From Actinomycetota bacterium (lineage in GTDB: Bacteria; Actinomycetota; Acidimicrobiia; Acidimicrobiales; Microtrichaceae), in contig VGBZ01000004.1 in NCBI GenBank assembly GCA_016870275.1, forward strand, positions 62,001 to 126,000: a stretch of 64,000 nucleotides of DNA. Direction: 5' to 3'. Below are positions 1 through 7,865 of the stretch, piece after piece. Position numbers and translations under genes: made by a program. The stretch's first letter is position 1, and each line of letters opens with the position of its first letter. Under the pieces are notes generated by a model. It was not told the DNA's origin. It made no database searches and worked only from the letters and a program-made list of their open reading frames with translations.

Positions 1-1
1 G

Positions 2-1111
2 GCCAAGCGTGCCGATGGTCTGGTCGGCGTGGTGCTGCAGGTGGACAGCCCCGGTGTGGTGGTCTCCGACGACGAACTCACCGAGGTGGCACGGGCGATC
101 ACCGACGCAGATGTCCCGGTGTCCCTGTGGGTCGGCCCGTCAGGATCCACAGCGAGGGGCGGCGTGGTCGAACTGGTGCAGGTGGCGGACTCCTCCGGGA
201 TCGCTCCGGGGTCGAGCATCGGCGACGCCGGGATTCAGGTGCTCGACATCGACGAGTTCGGCGAGTTGCTCGTCGGCAGCGCTGCGGTCGCTCGAACCGA
301 GTTGCTCGACGGTCAGGCGGCGGTGGACGTTGGGGTCGTGGACCGGTTCTCGCCCACGGTGCTCGAGCACATCTTCGGGCTCGAGGGAGTGAAGACCGAG
401 GTCAGCACCGTCGACGGGCAGCGCCGCGAGGTTCCCGTGACGATCGTCCGATTCTCCAAGCTGCCGCTGGGCCTGCAGTTGCTGCACACCGCTGCGAGTC
501 CATCGGTGGCCTACCTGCTGCTCGTGGTGGCGCTTGGCTTGTTGTTGTTCGAGTTCTTCACCGCCGGAGTGGGGATCGCCGGCGTCGTCGGAGCGGTCTC
601 GGCGGTGCTCGCCGGGTTCGGCCTCGGCGAGTTGCCGGTGAACCTGTGGGCGCTCGTGCTCGTGGTGCTCGGAGTGATCGCCGTAGCCATCGACGTGCAG
701 ACGGGGATTCCGCGCGCCTGGACGGTGATCGGCATGACGGCGTTCACGATCGGATCGGTGTTCATGCTGACGGAGTTCCGACCCACTTGGATCGCTCTGG
801 TCGCCGGCATCGGCGTGTTCGCAGTGGTGGCCTTCTCGGGGATGCCCGCCATGGTGCGGACTCGATTCGGCACGCCGACGATCGGCCGGGAGCAACTCGT
901 CGACGAGATGGGGACGGCTGTCGAGGCCGTCGACCCGGAGGGCACCGTGGAGGTCCTCGGCGGGTTGTGGCGGGCCCGAACCAATCGGGCCACACCCATT
1001 CCGCTGGGCGACGAGGTCCGCGTGGTGTCGATCGACGGACTCGTGTTGGAGGTCGAACCGGCGACGGGCGGCGCCAAGGACTACCGGGAGATGCGCAAGC
1101 GGAGCCGCTGA
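2..1111 (+). CDS. NfeD-family membrane protein (ClpP-class protease/NfeD1b type), 5'-truncated
   Basis: The reading frame is open from base 2, so the start lies outside the window. The N-terminal part resembles the ClpP/crotonase-like serine protease domain of NfeD1b proteins: a beta-strand ending in QVDSPG, then GPSGSTARGG where the nucleophilic serine is expected. The general-base lysine usual in these proteases is not evident around VARTELLDGQAAVDVG, so proteolysis may be lost; this is inference. About four hydrophobic segments follow (roughly bases 490-860), then a soluble C-terminal OB-fold-like NfeD domain with LGGLWRAR and GDEVRVVSIDGLVLEV. NfeD proteins sit in the membrane and often pair with stomatin/flotillin proteins, none of which is visible here. 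It ends about 100 bases before whiB. Confidence 0.85.
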   Translation, partial: AKRADGLVGVVLQVDSPGVVVSDDELTEVARAITDADVPVSLWVGPSGSTARGGVVELVQVADSSGIAPGSSIGDAGIQVLDIDEFGELLVGSAAVARTELLDGQAAVDVGVVDRFSPTVLEHIFGLEGVKTEVSTVDGQRREVPVTIVRFSKLPLGLQLLHTAASPSVAYLLLVVALGLLLFEFFTAGVGIAGVVGAVSAVLAGFGLGELPVNLWALVLVVLGVIAVAIDVQTGIPRAWTVIGMTAFTIGSVFMLTEFRPTWIALVAGIGVFAVVAFSGMPAMVRTRFGTPTIGREQLVDEMGTAVEAVDPEGTVEVLGGLWRARTNRATPIPLGDEVRVVSIDGLVLEVEPATGGAKDYREMRKRSR

Positions 1112-1115
1112 GACC

Positions 1116-1133
1116 TGCTTGCTTCAGCAAGCA
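1116..1133. terminator. Perfect inverted repeat after the NfeD gene
   Basis: TGCTTGC, TTCA, GCAAGCA is a perfect hairpin (7-8 bp stem) starting five bases after the NfeD stop. There is no T-tract, so it could be a terminator for the NfeD gene or an operator upstream of whiB. Position favours termination. Confidence 0.45.
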
Positions 1134-1153
1134 TGATGCTCGCAAATTGATGT

Positions 1154-1183
1154 TTGCCCGATGTCACACCTTCTGCCTAGCGT
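1154..1183 (+). promoter_or_regulatory. Candidate sigma-70 promoter for whiB
   Basis: TTGCCC (1154-1159) and TAGCGT (1178-1183) are 18 bases apart, a reasonable actinobacterial -35/-10 pair. A transcript would begin near 1190, downstream of the ATG at 1150 and upstream of the GTG at 1213. This supports the GTG as the whiB start. Motif matching by eye only. Confidence 0.35.
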
Positions 1184-1212
1184 GTCGCACTGCCGAGACT
1201 GGGGGTTCTTTG

Positions 1213-1473
1213 GTGAGCGCACAACCATCACGTATCACCTGGCAGGACCGAGCTGCATGCCGCGGACCGCAGGCCATCGTCTTCTTCCCGCCGCCGAGCT
1301 TCGAGCGAAAGAGCGACCGGATCGAACGGGAGCGCCGGGCAAAGGCCATCTGCGGCGAGTGCAATGCCCGGACCGACTGCCTCGACTACGCCCTCGAGAT
1401 CCGCGAGCCGCACGGTGTCTGGGGTGGCCTGAACGAGGCCGAACGCTCGTACCTCCTCCAACAAGCCGGCTGA
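1213..1473 (+). CDS. WhiB-family iron-sulfur transcriptional regulator
   Basis: An 86-residue WhiB-like protein. It shows the four cysteines that bind a [4Fe-4S] cluster: one in DRAACRG near residue 15 and three in a CxxCxxxxxC motif (ICGECNARTDC). The G[VI]WGG turn (HGVWGG) and a short basic/acidic tail follow. WhiB proteins bind sigma factor region 4 and control development, redox or antibiotic responses in actinobacteria. The GTG at 1213 is chosen because it follows a GGGGG ribosome-binding site and gives the normal family length; an in-frame ATG at 1150 would add 21 unrelated residues. Length and motif suggest the WhiB1/WhiB2 type, but I do not assign a subclass. Confidence 0.93.
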   Translation: MSAQPSRITWQDRAACRGPQAIVFFPPPSFERKSDRIERERRAKAICGECNARTDCLDYALEIREPHGVWGGLNEAERSYLLQQAG

Positions 1474-1562
1474 TCCGCCGCACCGGTGCCCCTTCTCAGG
1501 GGCCGCCCGCACACGGGCCTCCCGAGTCCCGGCCCTGATCGGTGCCACGTAATCTCGTCTCC

Positions 1563-2204
1563 GTGAAAGCAGTCGTCGTCGTGGTTGCGCTGGTGGCGCT
1601 CGCTTGGGCGCAGGTCTGGTCAATCGTGACCGTCGCCGGGTTGATCGGGGTGGGCTGGACGCTGTTCGCCATGGTGGGGTGCATCGTCGGTGGCCTCTGG
1701 TTGGTCGGCCGTCAGGGGGCTTCGGTGGCTCGTCGTGCACGTCTCGACCTCGTCGAGGGCCGCCCGGCGTCCGAGGCTGCCGTCGATGGACTCCTGATCC
1801 TCGCCGCCGGGGCGCTCCTCATCGTTCCCGGGTTCGCCACTGCGGCGCTCGGGTTCGTGGCGTTGTTCCCGCCGGTCCGGGCGCTCCTTCGTCCTGCGTT
1901 GCTGCGCTGGTGGTCCCGCCGCATCGAGTCGGCGACTCGCCCCGGCGGGTTCGACGCCACCCCGTTCGGCGGATTCGGACACTTCACGGTCCGGACGGTC
2001 GTGGTCGATGGCGGGTTCCCGGTGACCGGTGGCGCTGGCCGAGCGAGTGACCTGCCGGCGGTGGAGGCAGAGATCGTCGACGTTCAGGTCAACCGCCCGC
2101 TCGAACTCGAAGCAGGCGATTCCGCTGAGTCCGATACCGCTGCCGACGCCGCTACCGGTAGCGACGGCGAGGCGGCCGGCGACGAACCCGACCATTCGTC
2201 GTGA
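1563..2204 (+). CDS. fxsA: FxsA-family membrane protein
   Basis: About 213 residues. The first 55 form two hydrophobic segments, then a basic cytoplasmic loop (RRARLDLVEGRPAS) and a hydrophobic stretch with the family signature of a glycine/proline-rich turn (LLIVPGFATAALGF). The tail is soluble and acidic (residues about 125-213). FxsA is a cytoplasmic-membrane protein; overexpression in E. coli relieves F exclusion of phage T7, but its normal role is unknown. GTG at 1563 gives the typical N-terminus; an upstream in-frame GTG at 1542 is also possible. The last codons overlap the start of the NUDIX gene by 4 nt (GTGA), indicating a two-gene operon. Confidence 0.8.
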   Translation: MKAVVVVVALVALAWAQVWSIVTVAGLIGVGWTLFAMVGCIVGGLWLVGRQGASVARRARLDLVEGRPASEAAVDGLLILAAGALLIVPGFATAALGFVALFPPVRALLRPALLRWWSRRIESATRPGGFDATPFGGFGHFTVRTVVVDGGFPVTGGAGRASDLPAVEAEIVDVQVNRPLELEAGDSAESDTAADAATGSDGEAAGDEPDHSS

Positions 2205-3061
2205 GCGGAGCGTTCACGGGCCCTGTCGGCGATCCAGAGTCGGTTCCGATCCGGCCCGCAGCGACGGTGGTGTTGTTGCGAGACGCAGACGATCGCGGGT
2301 TCGAGGTCTGCCTCATGCAACGGAATCTGAACTCGGACTTCGTGGGCGGCGCCTACGTGTTTCCCGGCGGAGGAGTCGACCCCGACGACGAGGATCTCCG
2401 CTGGGCCGATCGGGTGGACGGATTGGACGACCCGCTGGCGTCGCTCCGGCTCGGGATCCCGAGCGGCGGCCTGGCGTTCTGGGTGGCGCTGGTGCGGGAG
2501 GCGTTCGAGGAGGCGGACGTGCTGCTCGCCGTGGACTCCGCCGGCGAGCCGGTCCGTCGGGACGCCGAGGAGAACCGGTGGTCGGTCCACCGGGCCGACG
2601 TCGATCGGGGCCGTCGGACACTCTGGGAGGTCTTCGATGAGGAGGACGTCAGGATCGCCGCCCGGTCCGTGCACTACTTCGCCCGCTGGATCACGCCGCT
2701 CGGCGCGCCGCGTCGATATGACACCCAGTTCTTCGTCGCTCGGGTACCCGGGGAGCAGGAGGTCCACCACGACGACCGAGAGCTGATCGGGACGCACTGG
2801 ATGACACCCACAGAGGCGCTCAGCGCCCACGAGCGGGGCGAGTTCACGATGATCTTCCCGACGATCCGGACGCTGGCAGCGCTCGACCGGTTCGATTCGG
2901 CCGACGCCGTACTCGCCCACGCCGCAGGGGTCACCGAGATCCCGGCGATCGTTCCGCTCATGGAGGAGTCGCCGCACGGTTGGCGGATCCGTCTGCCGGG
3001 TGATCCGGAGGACACCGGCGGCCTCTACGACGCCTTCTCCGGACGACCCGTTCTGGAGTGA
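2201..3061 (+). CDS. NUDIX hydrolase, NUDT19-like
   Basis: 286 residues. The Nudix box is split: its first half is GAYVFPGGGVDPDDED (residues about 50-65) and its second half, REAFEEADVLL, comes about 45 residues later. A long insertion within the box is known for the NUDT19/RP2p branch, which hydrolyses CoA and acyl-CoA derivatives. Residues of the metal-binding helix (R-E-x-x-E-E) are present. The C-terminal half has the conserved EEDVRIAARSVHYFARWITP stretch and an acidic F-P-T-[IR]RTL segment. Substrate is inferred only from the family. It is translationally coupled to fxsA and converges on mrp. Confidence 0.82.
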   Translation: MSGAFTGPVGDPESVPIRPAATVVLLRDADDRGFEVCLMQRNLNSDFVGGAYVFPGGGVDPDDEDLRWADRVDGLDDPLASLRLGIPSGGLAFWVALVREAFEEADVLLAVDSAGEPVRRDAEENRWSVHRADVDRGRRTLWEVFDEEDVRIAARSVHYFARWITPLGAPRRYDTQFFVARVPGEQEVHHDDRELIGTHWMTPTEALSAHERGEFTMIFPTIRTLAALDRFDSADAVLAHAAGVTEIPAIVPLMEESPHGWRIRLPGDPEDTGGLYDAFSGRPVLE

Positions 3062-3070
3062 TCCGCTGCT

Positions 3071-3111
3071 CCGACCAACCGCCCGCACCCGGCGGCGGGT
3101 TCAGTGGTCGG
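3071..3111. terminator. Bidirectional terminator-like hairpin between nudix and mrp
   Basis: An imperfect long stem: CCGACCA (3071-3077) pairs with TGGTCGG (3105-3111), and inside it CCCGC (3082-3086) pairs with GCGGG (3095-3099). It sits between two convergent genes, where a shared terminator is expected. Confidence 0.45.
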
Positions 3112-3113
3112 GT

Positions 3114-4289
3114 TCAGTCGGCAGCGTCGGCGGCGGCAAGGGCCTCGTCGACCGCTGCGAGCATCCGGGCGGTGCAGCCTTCGAGTTCGTTCACCGGAAC
3201 CGCTTCCTCGGTGATCACCCGTGCGAGTTCGCTGAACGCCGCAGCAGCTGGTCCCGTCCCGAGCGCAGCCGGTGTTCCGGTGTCGCCGCCGGTGGAGACG
3301 TCGGGTTCGATCGGGATCACGCCGAGCAGTTCCACGCCGCACGCCCCAGCGAGTGCCTCTCCGCCGCCGTGGCCGAAGATGTGGTGCTCCCGGCCGCCGT
3401 CGTCGACGTAGACCGACATGTTCTCCACGATCCCGACGATTCGGAGGTAGTTCTTGCGTCCCATGTCGACCACCCGAACCGCCACCTTCTGGGCGTTCAG
3501 CGATGGCGTGGTCACGACGATCATCTCGGAGCGGGGCAGCATCCGCGCCAGGCCCATCTGGACGTCGCCGGTGCCCGGTGGCATGTCGATCAGGAGGTAG
3601 TCGAGGTCTCCCCACTCGACGTCCTCGAGGAAGTGCTGTACGGCTCGGTTGAGGATCAGTCCCCGCCACATGAGGGCGGACTCCTCGTCCTCGACGAGGA
3701 ACCCCATGGACACCACGCGAAGGAGCCCGTCGCCAACTGCGAGGTCCTGTGGTTGCATTCGCGGCGGATCCCCCGTCGCCTCGAGCCGTCCGTCGAGGCC
3801 GAGCATTCTGGGCACCGAGAACCCCCATATGTCGGCGTCGAGCACGCCGACGGTCAGTCCCCCTGCTGCCATGGCCGCAGCGAGGTTCACCGTCACCGAC
3901 GACTTCCCCACACCGCCCTTGCCCGAGGCGACCATGATCACCTTGGTCCGCAGGGGCACCGCCGTCTGCTCGGTGCGTTCGGCGATGTGCCGGCGTGCCC
4001 GCGCCATGGCGGTGGCCTTCTCCTCCGCAGTGAGTTCGCTCCAGTCCATCCGGACCCTGGTGACGCCGGGGAGGGAACCAACCCGGGCTCGGACGTCGCG
4101 TTGGATCTGTGCCCGCAGCGGGCAACCGGAGGTGGTCAGTGCCACCGACACGTGGACGACGCCGTCGGGGTCGACCGTGGCGCCCTTGGCCATGCCGAGT
4201 TCGACGATGTCGAGACCGAGTTCCGGGTCGATCACGCCACGGAGCAGCCCGAGGACGTCGTCGCTGCTGGGCAGGGAGGTGCCACTCAC
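3114..4289 (-). CDS. mrp: Mrp/ApbC-type P-loop ATPase, Fe-S cluster carrier
   Basis: 391 residues with two parts: an N-terminal MIP18/DUF59 domain (residues 1-95, with TTSGCPLR) and a MinD-like ATPase domain with deviant Walker A GKGGVGKS near residue 123, the switch motif VLDADIWGFSVPR, and LIDMPPGTGD. Mrp proteins carry [4Fe-4S] clusters to apoproteins. The CxxC seen in many homologues is absent; the equivalent stretch is NMSVYVDDGGREHHIFG. I recall this cysteine-free form as usual in Actinobacteria. GTG start at 4289. It is divergent from a SufR-like regulator and shares a 58-base intergenic region with it, consistent with Fe-S control. Confidence 0.92.
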   Translation of the reverse strand: MSGTSLPSSDDVLGLLRGVIDPELGLDIVELGMAKGATVDPDGVVHVSVALTTSGCPLRAQIQRDVRARVGSLPGVTRVRMDWSELTAEEKATAMARARRHIAERTEQTAVPLRTKVIMVASGKGGVGKSSVTVNLAAAMAAGGLTVGVLDADIWGFSVPRMLGLDGRLEATGDPPRMQPQDLAVGDGLLRVVSMGFLVEDEESALMWRGLILNRAVQHFLEDVEWGDLDYLLIDMPPGTGDVQMGLARMLPRSEMIVVTTPSLNAQKVAVRVVDMGRKNYLRIVGIVENMSVYVDDGGREHHIFGHGGGEALAGACGVELLGVIPIEPDVSTGGDTGTPAALGTGPAAAAFSELARVITEEAVPVNELEGCTARMLAAVDEALAAADAAD

Positions 4290-4295
4290 GAAAGG

Positions 4296-4320
4296 TATTT
4301 TACCGGTCCTCGCCGGTGAA
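4296..4320. promoter_or_regulatory. Inverted repeat ACCGG-N6-CCGGT between mrp and the SufR-like gene
   Basis: ACCGG (4302-4306) and CCGGT (4313-4317) form a perfect dyad in the divergent intergenic region, next to TATTTT (4296-4301). A related ACCGGT next to TATTTT occurs upstream of the IscA gene (5066-5078). Candidate operator of the adjacent regulator; inference from position and symmetry. Confidence 0.35.
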
Positions 4321-4347
4321 TTGAATGTCGGTGGTTATGCTGGGTCT

Positions 4348-5025
4348 GTGTCCACCGGTGATGAGCGTCCGTCCCGGCTCGATCTCCTGAAGGCGCTGGG
4401 GGACAACACCCGCTACGCCATCTATCTGGAGCTCGCACGCTCGCCCCGTCCGCTCGCCACCGCTGAGGTTGCGGCCACACTCGATCTCCACCCCAACACC
4501 GTGCGGCCGCACCTCGAACGGATGCGAGAAGTTGGTCTCCTCGACGTTCGGCCCGACACCAGCGGAGGGGTCGGTCGGCCGCAGAAGCTCTACGAGCTGA
4601 GCGCCCACTCGCCGTCGCTGGGTCTGGAGCCGCCCGTCTACCCGATGGTCGCCCGGATGCTCCTCGACGTGGTCGTCGATCTGGGCGTGGATCCGGAGCC
4701 CGCCACCGAGGCCGGTCGCCGTCAAGGGCGAGTGCTCGCCCACTCGCCGGCAGCCGAGCGTGGATCATGCGTGGAGGCCACGCTGTGTCTGCTCGAGGAC
4801 ATGGGGTTCGATCCGGCGAGCGTCTCGGAGGACGGCGTCACGACCGTGGCGTTCGGGCACTGTCCGTTCGCTGATCTCGCCGAGCACAACCCGGAGGTGG
4901 TGTGCTCGCTCCACCGTGGCGTGATCGAGGGCTTCGTCGACACCGTCGGTGGCGCTGAGGTCGGCGATTTCCACGACCTGTCGCATCGGACGCCGTGCAC
5001 GGTCAGCATGAGGTCGGCCCGGTGA
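4348..5025 (+). CDS. SufR-like winged-helix regulator with C-terminal cysteine cluster
   Basis: 225 residues. Residues 10-75 form a winged HTH (LKALGDNTRYAIYLELARS, then HPNTVRPHLERMREVG) of the kind found in SufR/ArsR-like proteins. The C-terminal half holds spaced cysteines: GSCVEATLCLLEDMGF, GHCPFADLAEHN, EVVCSLHRG and HRTPCTV, which fits an Fe-S cluster-sensing repressor as in SufR of cyanobacteria and mycobacteria. SufR represses the suf operon when its cluster is present. Here the flanking genes are mrp and an IscA-type protein rather than sufBCD. The GTG at 4348 is the only start giving a compact N-terminus. Identification as SufR-like rests on cysteine pattern and context. Confidence 0.8.
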   Translation: MSTGDERPSRLDLLKALGDNTRYAIYLELARSPRPLATAEVAATLDLHPNTVRPHLERMREVGLLDVRPDTSGGVGRPQKLYELSAHSPSLGLEPPVYPMVARMLLDVVVDLGVDPEPATEAGRRQGRVLAHSPAAERGSCVEATLCLLEDMGFDPASVSEDGVTTVAFGHCPFADLAEHNPEVVCSLHRGVIEGFVDTVGGAEVGDFHDLSHRTPCTVSMRSAR

Positions 5026-5065
5026 TCCCGACGGTGCTGTCGGCGCCTGTCTTTTCACGGTGACA

Positions 5066-5080
5066 ACCGGTAGTATTTTC
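5066..5080. promoter_or_regulatory. ACCGGT/TATTTT motif upstream of the IscA gene
   Basis: Bases 5066-5078 carry ACCGGTAGTATTT in the 82-base gap between the SufR-like gene and the iron-sulfur assembly gene. In reverse complement it matches the mrp-side motif (TACCGGT preceded by a T/A-rich run) at about 9 of 12 positions. Possible second operator for the same regulator; weak. Confidence 0.25.
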
Positions 5081-5107
5081 TGTACTTCTCACTTGGAGGC
5101 TCACACG

Positions 5108-5485
5108 ATGATCACGCTCACACCGGCGGCGACCACCAAGGTCGCACAGTTGATCGAGGCCGAGGGCGAGGACGACCTGGCGCTGCGGGTGGCGGTTCGT
5201 CCGGGCGGGTGTTCCGGGTTCGCCTACGAGATGTTCTTCGATTCCGACGTGGCCGAGGACGACGTGACAATGTCGTACAACACCGACGGTGACGCCACCG
5301 ATGGAGACGCCACCGGATCGGTGGCGCAGGCCACCAGGATCGTCCGGGTCGTCGTCGACCCCTCGAGCGCCCAACTGCTCCACGGAGCAACGCTCGACTA
5401 CAAGGACGGCCTCGACCAGTCCGGGTTTGCCATCACCAACCCGAACGCTCAACGCACCTGCGGCTGCGGGCAGTCCTTCAGCTGA
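5108..5485 (+). CDS. HesB/IscA/ErpA-type iron-sulfur cluster insertion protein
   Basis: 125 residues. The A-type carrier fold is clear: TPAATTKVAQLIEAEG at the start, RPGGCSGFAYEM with the first conserved cysteine, and C-G-C near the C-terminus (QRTCGCGQSF). These three cysteines bind an Fe-S cluster or iron for delivery to apoproteins. The stretch after SYNTD contains a DGDAT-DGDAT duplication of about 20 residues not usual in the family, probably a surface loop expansion. ATG at 5108 follows a clear GGAGG; the upstream in-frame GTG-like start is not needed. It lies downstream of the SufR-like gene and converges on the thioredoxin-like gene. Confidence 0.92.
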   Translation: MITLTPAATTKVAQLIEAEGEDDLALRVAVRPGGCSGFAYEMFFDSDVAEDDVTMSYNTDGDATDGDATGSVAQATRIVRVVVDPSSAQLLHGATLDYKDGLDQSGFAITNPNAQRTCGCGQSFS

Positions 5486-5502
5486 GGGGTCGGGACGCTC
5501 CT

Positions 5503-5518
5503 TCCGGTGAAGACCGGA
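5503..5518. terminator. Hairpin between iscA-type gene and convergent lipoprotein gene
   Basis: TCCGGT, GAAG tetraloop, ACCGGA: a perfect 6-bp stem in the 44-base gap between convergent genes. It is likely a shared terminator, although no T-run follows. Confidence 0.45.
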
Positions 5519-5529
5519 CCGAGGTCGGC

Positions 5530-6426
5530 CTAGGCGATCTGAGCGAACAGCGATCGGAGCTCGTCGGAGCCGACAATTCCGTCTGCTCGGGCTGCAATGA
5601 TCCCGGACCGGTCCACGAAGAACGTCGCTGGCTCCCACTCGACCCCGAGCCTCTTGGTCACCTCGGTCTCGCCGGTGTCGTCGGGAAAGTCGCCCACTTT
5701 CGGGTTGCGGAACGGCTCGGCGTGGATCGCCGTGACCGTCGGGAACTCACCGGCCACCGCCACGAAGCTGCGCAGGGACGGACCGCATCGGTCGTCGAGG
5801 CAGTAGACGTTGCTCCCGATGATCAGGGCGACGGGCGAGCCGGACCCGAGTGCAGCGTCGAGCGAGACCGCATGCCACGGACACTCCGGGCTCAGCGTGC
5901 AGATCGGGTCCACATCGAGCGTGGCGTCGTTCGTGGCGGTGGCGGTGCTGGGCATGACCGCCCCGACCGGGGGGGTGGCCACCATCTGGGGCCGTGCCAC
6001 CCGGACCGTGGCGAGCAGGGGCACCCCGTCGAACTCGGCCCGCAACTCGTAGTCCACTGCGGCGTCGAACTGCGTCAGCAGCGTGAGGTACGTCGAGATC
6101 CCGTCCGACTGGGGTCGGGCGGCGACGGCGTCACCGACGGGCTGGTTGTCCCGCCAGATCCGGACCTCGAATGGATCGGGGAGATCGTCGATGATCTGCC
6201 CGTCTGCTCCGGCGAGTTGAAACGGCAGCCGGACCTGACTCCCGGCGGCGACGTAAGGGATGCCGGTCGGGTAGGCGGCGACGAGCCGGTAGGCCAGGGT
6301 GGCGGCGTCACCGGCCTCGACGGTGGCGGACCCCTGCGAGCGGCAACCGGACATGATGACGGCGCCCGCCGCAGTGGCGCCGATGGCGGCGAGGGCGTGC
6401 CGACGGGTGAGCGGCGAGCGTTGCAC
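5530..6426 (-). CDS. Thioredoxin-like exported lipoprotein
   Basis: 298 residues from a GTG at 6426. The N-terminus has a twin-arginine pair (PLTRRHALAAIG), a hydrophobic core and a lipobox ending in SGC, so it should be exported and lipid-anchored. Residues about 30-170 are an unassigned beta-rich domain with YPTGIPYVAAGSQVRLPF. The C-terminal part (about 185-298) has a thioredoxin-like fold: CLDDRCGPSLRSF, a beta strand, and EWEPATFFVDRSGIIAARADG. The active site is CxxxxC rather than CxxC, so a classical disulfide exchange role is uncertain. It is divergent from the ceramidase-like operon. Longer in-frame starts up to 6576 exist but would bury the signal peptide. Confidence 0.75.
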   Translation of the reverse strand: MQRSPLTRRHALAAIGATAAGAVIMSGCRSQGSATVEAGDAATLAYRLVAAYPTGIPYVAAGSQVRLPFQLAGADGQIIDDLPDPFEVRIWRDNQPVGDAVAARPQSDGISTYLTLLTQFDAAVDYELRAEFDGVPLLATVRVARPQMVATPPVGAVMPSTATATNDATLDVDPICTLSPECPWHAVSLDAALGSGSPVALIIGSNVYCLDDRCGPSLRSFVAVAGEFPTVTAIHAEPFRNPKVGDFPDDTGETEVTKRLGVEWEPATFFVDRSGIIAARADGIVGSDELRSLFAQIA

Positions 6427-6511
6427 GAGGATGACGGTAGCGGTGCTCCGTGGTCGGAGCGTTTCGCCCGCCGGTAGCATTCTGTGGGAATCAGCCAGCG
6501 ACAGGGGTCGA

Positions 6512-7858
6512 GTGGAGCAGCACGAGTCGTCGAACGGCCACCGGTTGTCTGCTGGCGTGGCCCGTCGTCGGATCACGCCGCCGACCGGGGTGTTCCTGGT
6601 CGGTTACGGCGACCGCTGGCGAGGGAACCGAGGTGTCCACGACGAGGTCTGGGCCACGGCGCTGTTCCTCAGCGACGGAGCATCACGCGTGGCGATCGTC
6701 TCGGTGGACCTGCTCACGGTCAACGAGGTCACCGTCGACCGGATTCGCGCTGCGGTCGGAGACATCGAGGTCCTCATCTGCTGCACACACACCCATTCGG
6801 GTCCGATCTCCTACGCCGATGATCGATCTCGCCGCCGGGACCGGAGGTACGTGGACCTGCTCGTCGATCGCATCGCCGCTGCGGTTCGAGCTGCGGCCCG
6901 GGTGGCGACGCCCGCCCGGCTCGAGTGGAGCGAGGGCCATGCCGACGTGGCGTCCAACCGCCGGGAGCGCACCGCAGATGGGCGCATCGAGATCGGTGTG
7001 AATCCCGACGGGCCGTGCGATCGCACCGTCCGGGTGCTCGGGGTCCGAACTGTCGACGGCGAACGTCGGATCGCCACGGTGGTCGGCTTCGCCTGCCACG
7101 CCACCACGCTCGGGCCGCAGAACCTGTTGGTGTCTGCGGATTGGATCGGATCCATGCGGGACCGGCTCGAAGCGGACCTCGGCGGTCTCGTGCTGAGCGT
7201 TCAGGGTGCCGGGGCCAACATCAATCCCCTGGTCAGCTGGGACGTCCCGGATCAGTTCGCTTCTGCGGTCGAGGTGGGTACTCGAGTGGCCGATGCAGTG
7301 ATCGCCTCGGTGCAGGCCGGTCCGGCACCGCTCGCGGGAACGCCTGTGGCGTTCGCCCGTGAGGACGTGTGGATCCCGACGCTCGCTGCGGCGGAGGGAA
7401 CGGAGCCACCGGCGTCGTACGTGGCACCGTTGCTGTCGCTGGCAGGACTGCCGGCGTTCGCTGCGCCGCTCGGGGAGCCGTTGCTGCGACGTCGGTATCC
7501 GTGGCGTCCGACCATCGCGGCGGTCGACGATCGGTGGGCGGTTCCCCTTCGGGTCGGGGCGCTCCGTCTGGGTGGGTTCGCCCTGGTCGCATTCGGGGCG
7601 GAGACGTTCAGCGAGATCGGTACGGCGGTCATTGCGGCCTCACCGGTACCGGCCACCATGTTCGCCAGCGTCACCGATGGTTCGATCAGCTACCTCGCCA
7701 CTGCTGAGGCTCACGAGGAGGGGGGGTACGAGGTCGACGTGGCGCCGTGGGCGTACCGATACCCCGGCCGGCTCGATCCGTCCGGCGAGCAGCGTGCCGT
7801 GGCCGCCGCCGACCGACTGTTCGATCGGCTCTGGAACCGGTCGTCGGTGCCGGGCTGA
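6512..7858 (+). CDS. Neutral/alkaline ceramidase-like hydrolase
   Basis: 448 residues. It carries the zinc-binding motifs of the neutral ceramidase N-terminal domain: CTHTHSGP (residues about 90-97) and GFACHATTLG, followed by SVQGAGANINP at the position of the catalytic loop. Neutral ceramidases split N-acyl-sphingosines. This protein lacks a signal peptide and the C-terminal immunoglobulin-like domain of the secreted Pseudomonas enzyme (about 670 residues), so the true substrate may be another amide. GTG at 6512 follows an AGGGG; a GTG at 6557 is possible. The next gene starts 7 bases after its stop, suggesting a three-gene operon with the XDH-like and RidA genes. Confidence 0.75.
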   Translation: MEQHESSNGHRLSAGVARRRITPPTGVFLVGYGDRWRGNRGVHDEVWATALFLSDGASRVAIVSVDLLTVNEVTVDRIRAAVGDIEVLICCTHTHSGPISYADDRSRRRDRRYVDLLVDRIAAAVRAAARVATPARLEWSEGHADVASNRRERTADGRIEIGVNPDGPCDRTVRVLGVRTVDGERRIATVVGFACHATTLGPQNLLVSADWIGSMRDRLEADLGGLVLSVQGAGANINPLVSWDVPDQFASAVEVGTRVADAVIASVQAGPAPLAGTPVAFAREDVWIPTLAAAEGTEPPASYVAPLLSLAGLPAFAAPLGEPLLRRRYPWRPTIAAVDDRWAVPLRVGALRLGGFALVAFGAETFSEIGTAVIAASPVPATMFASVTDGSISYLATAEAHEEGGYEVDVAPWAYRYPGRLDPSGEQRAVAAADRLFDRLWNRSSVPG

Positions 7859-7865
7859 GGTCGTC

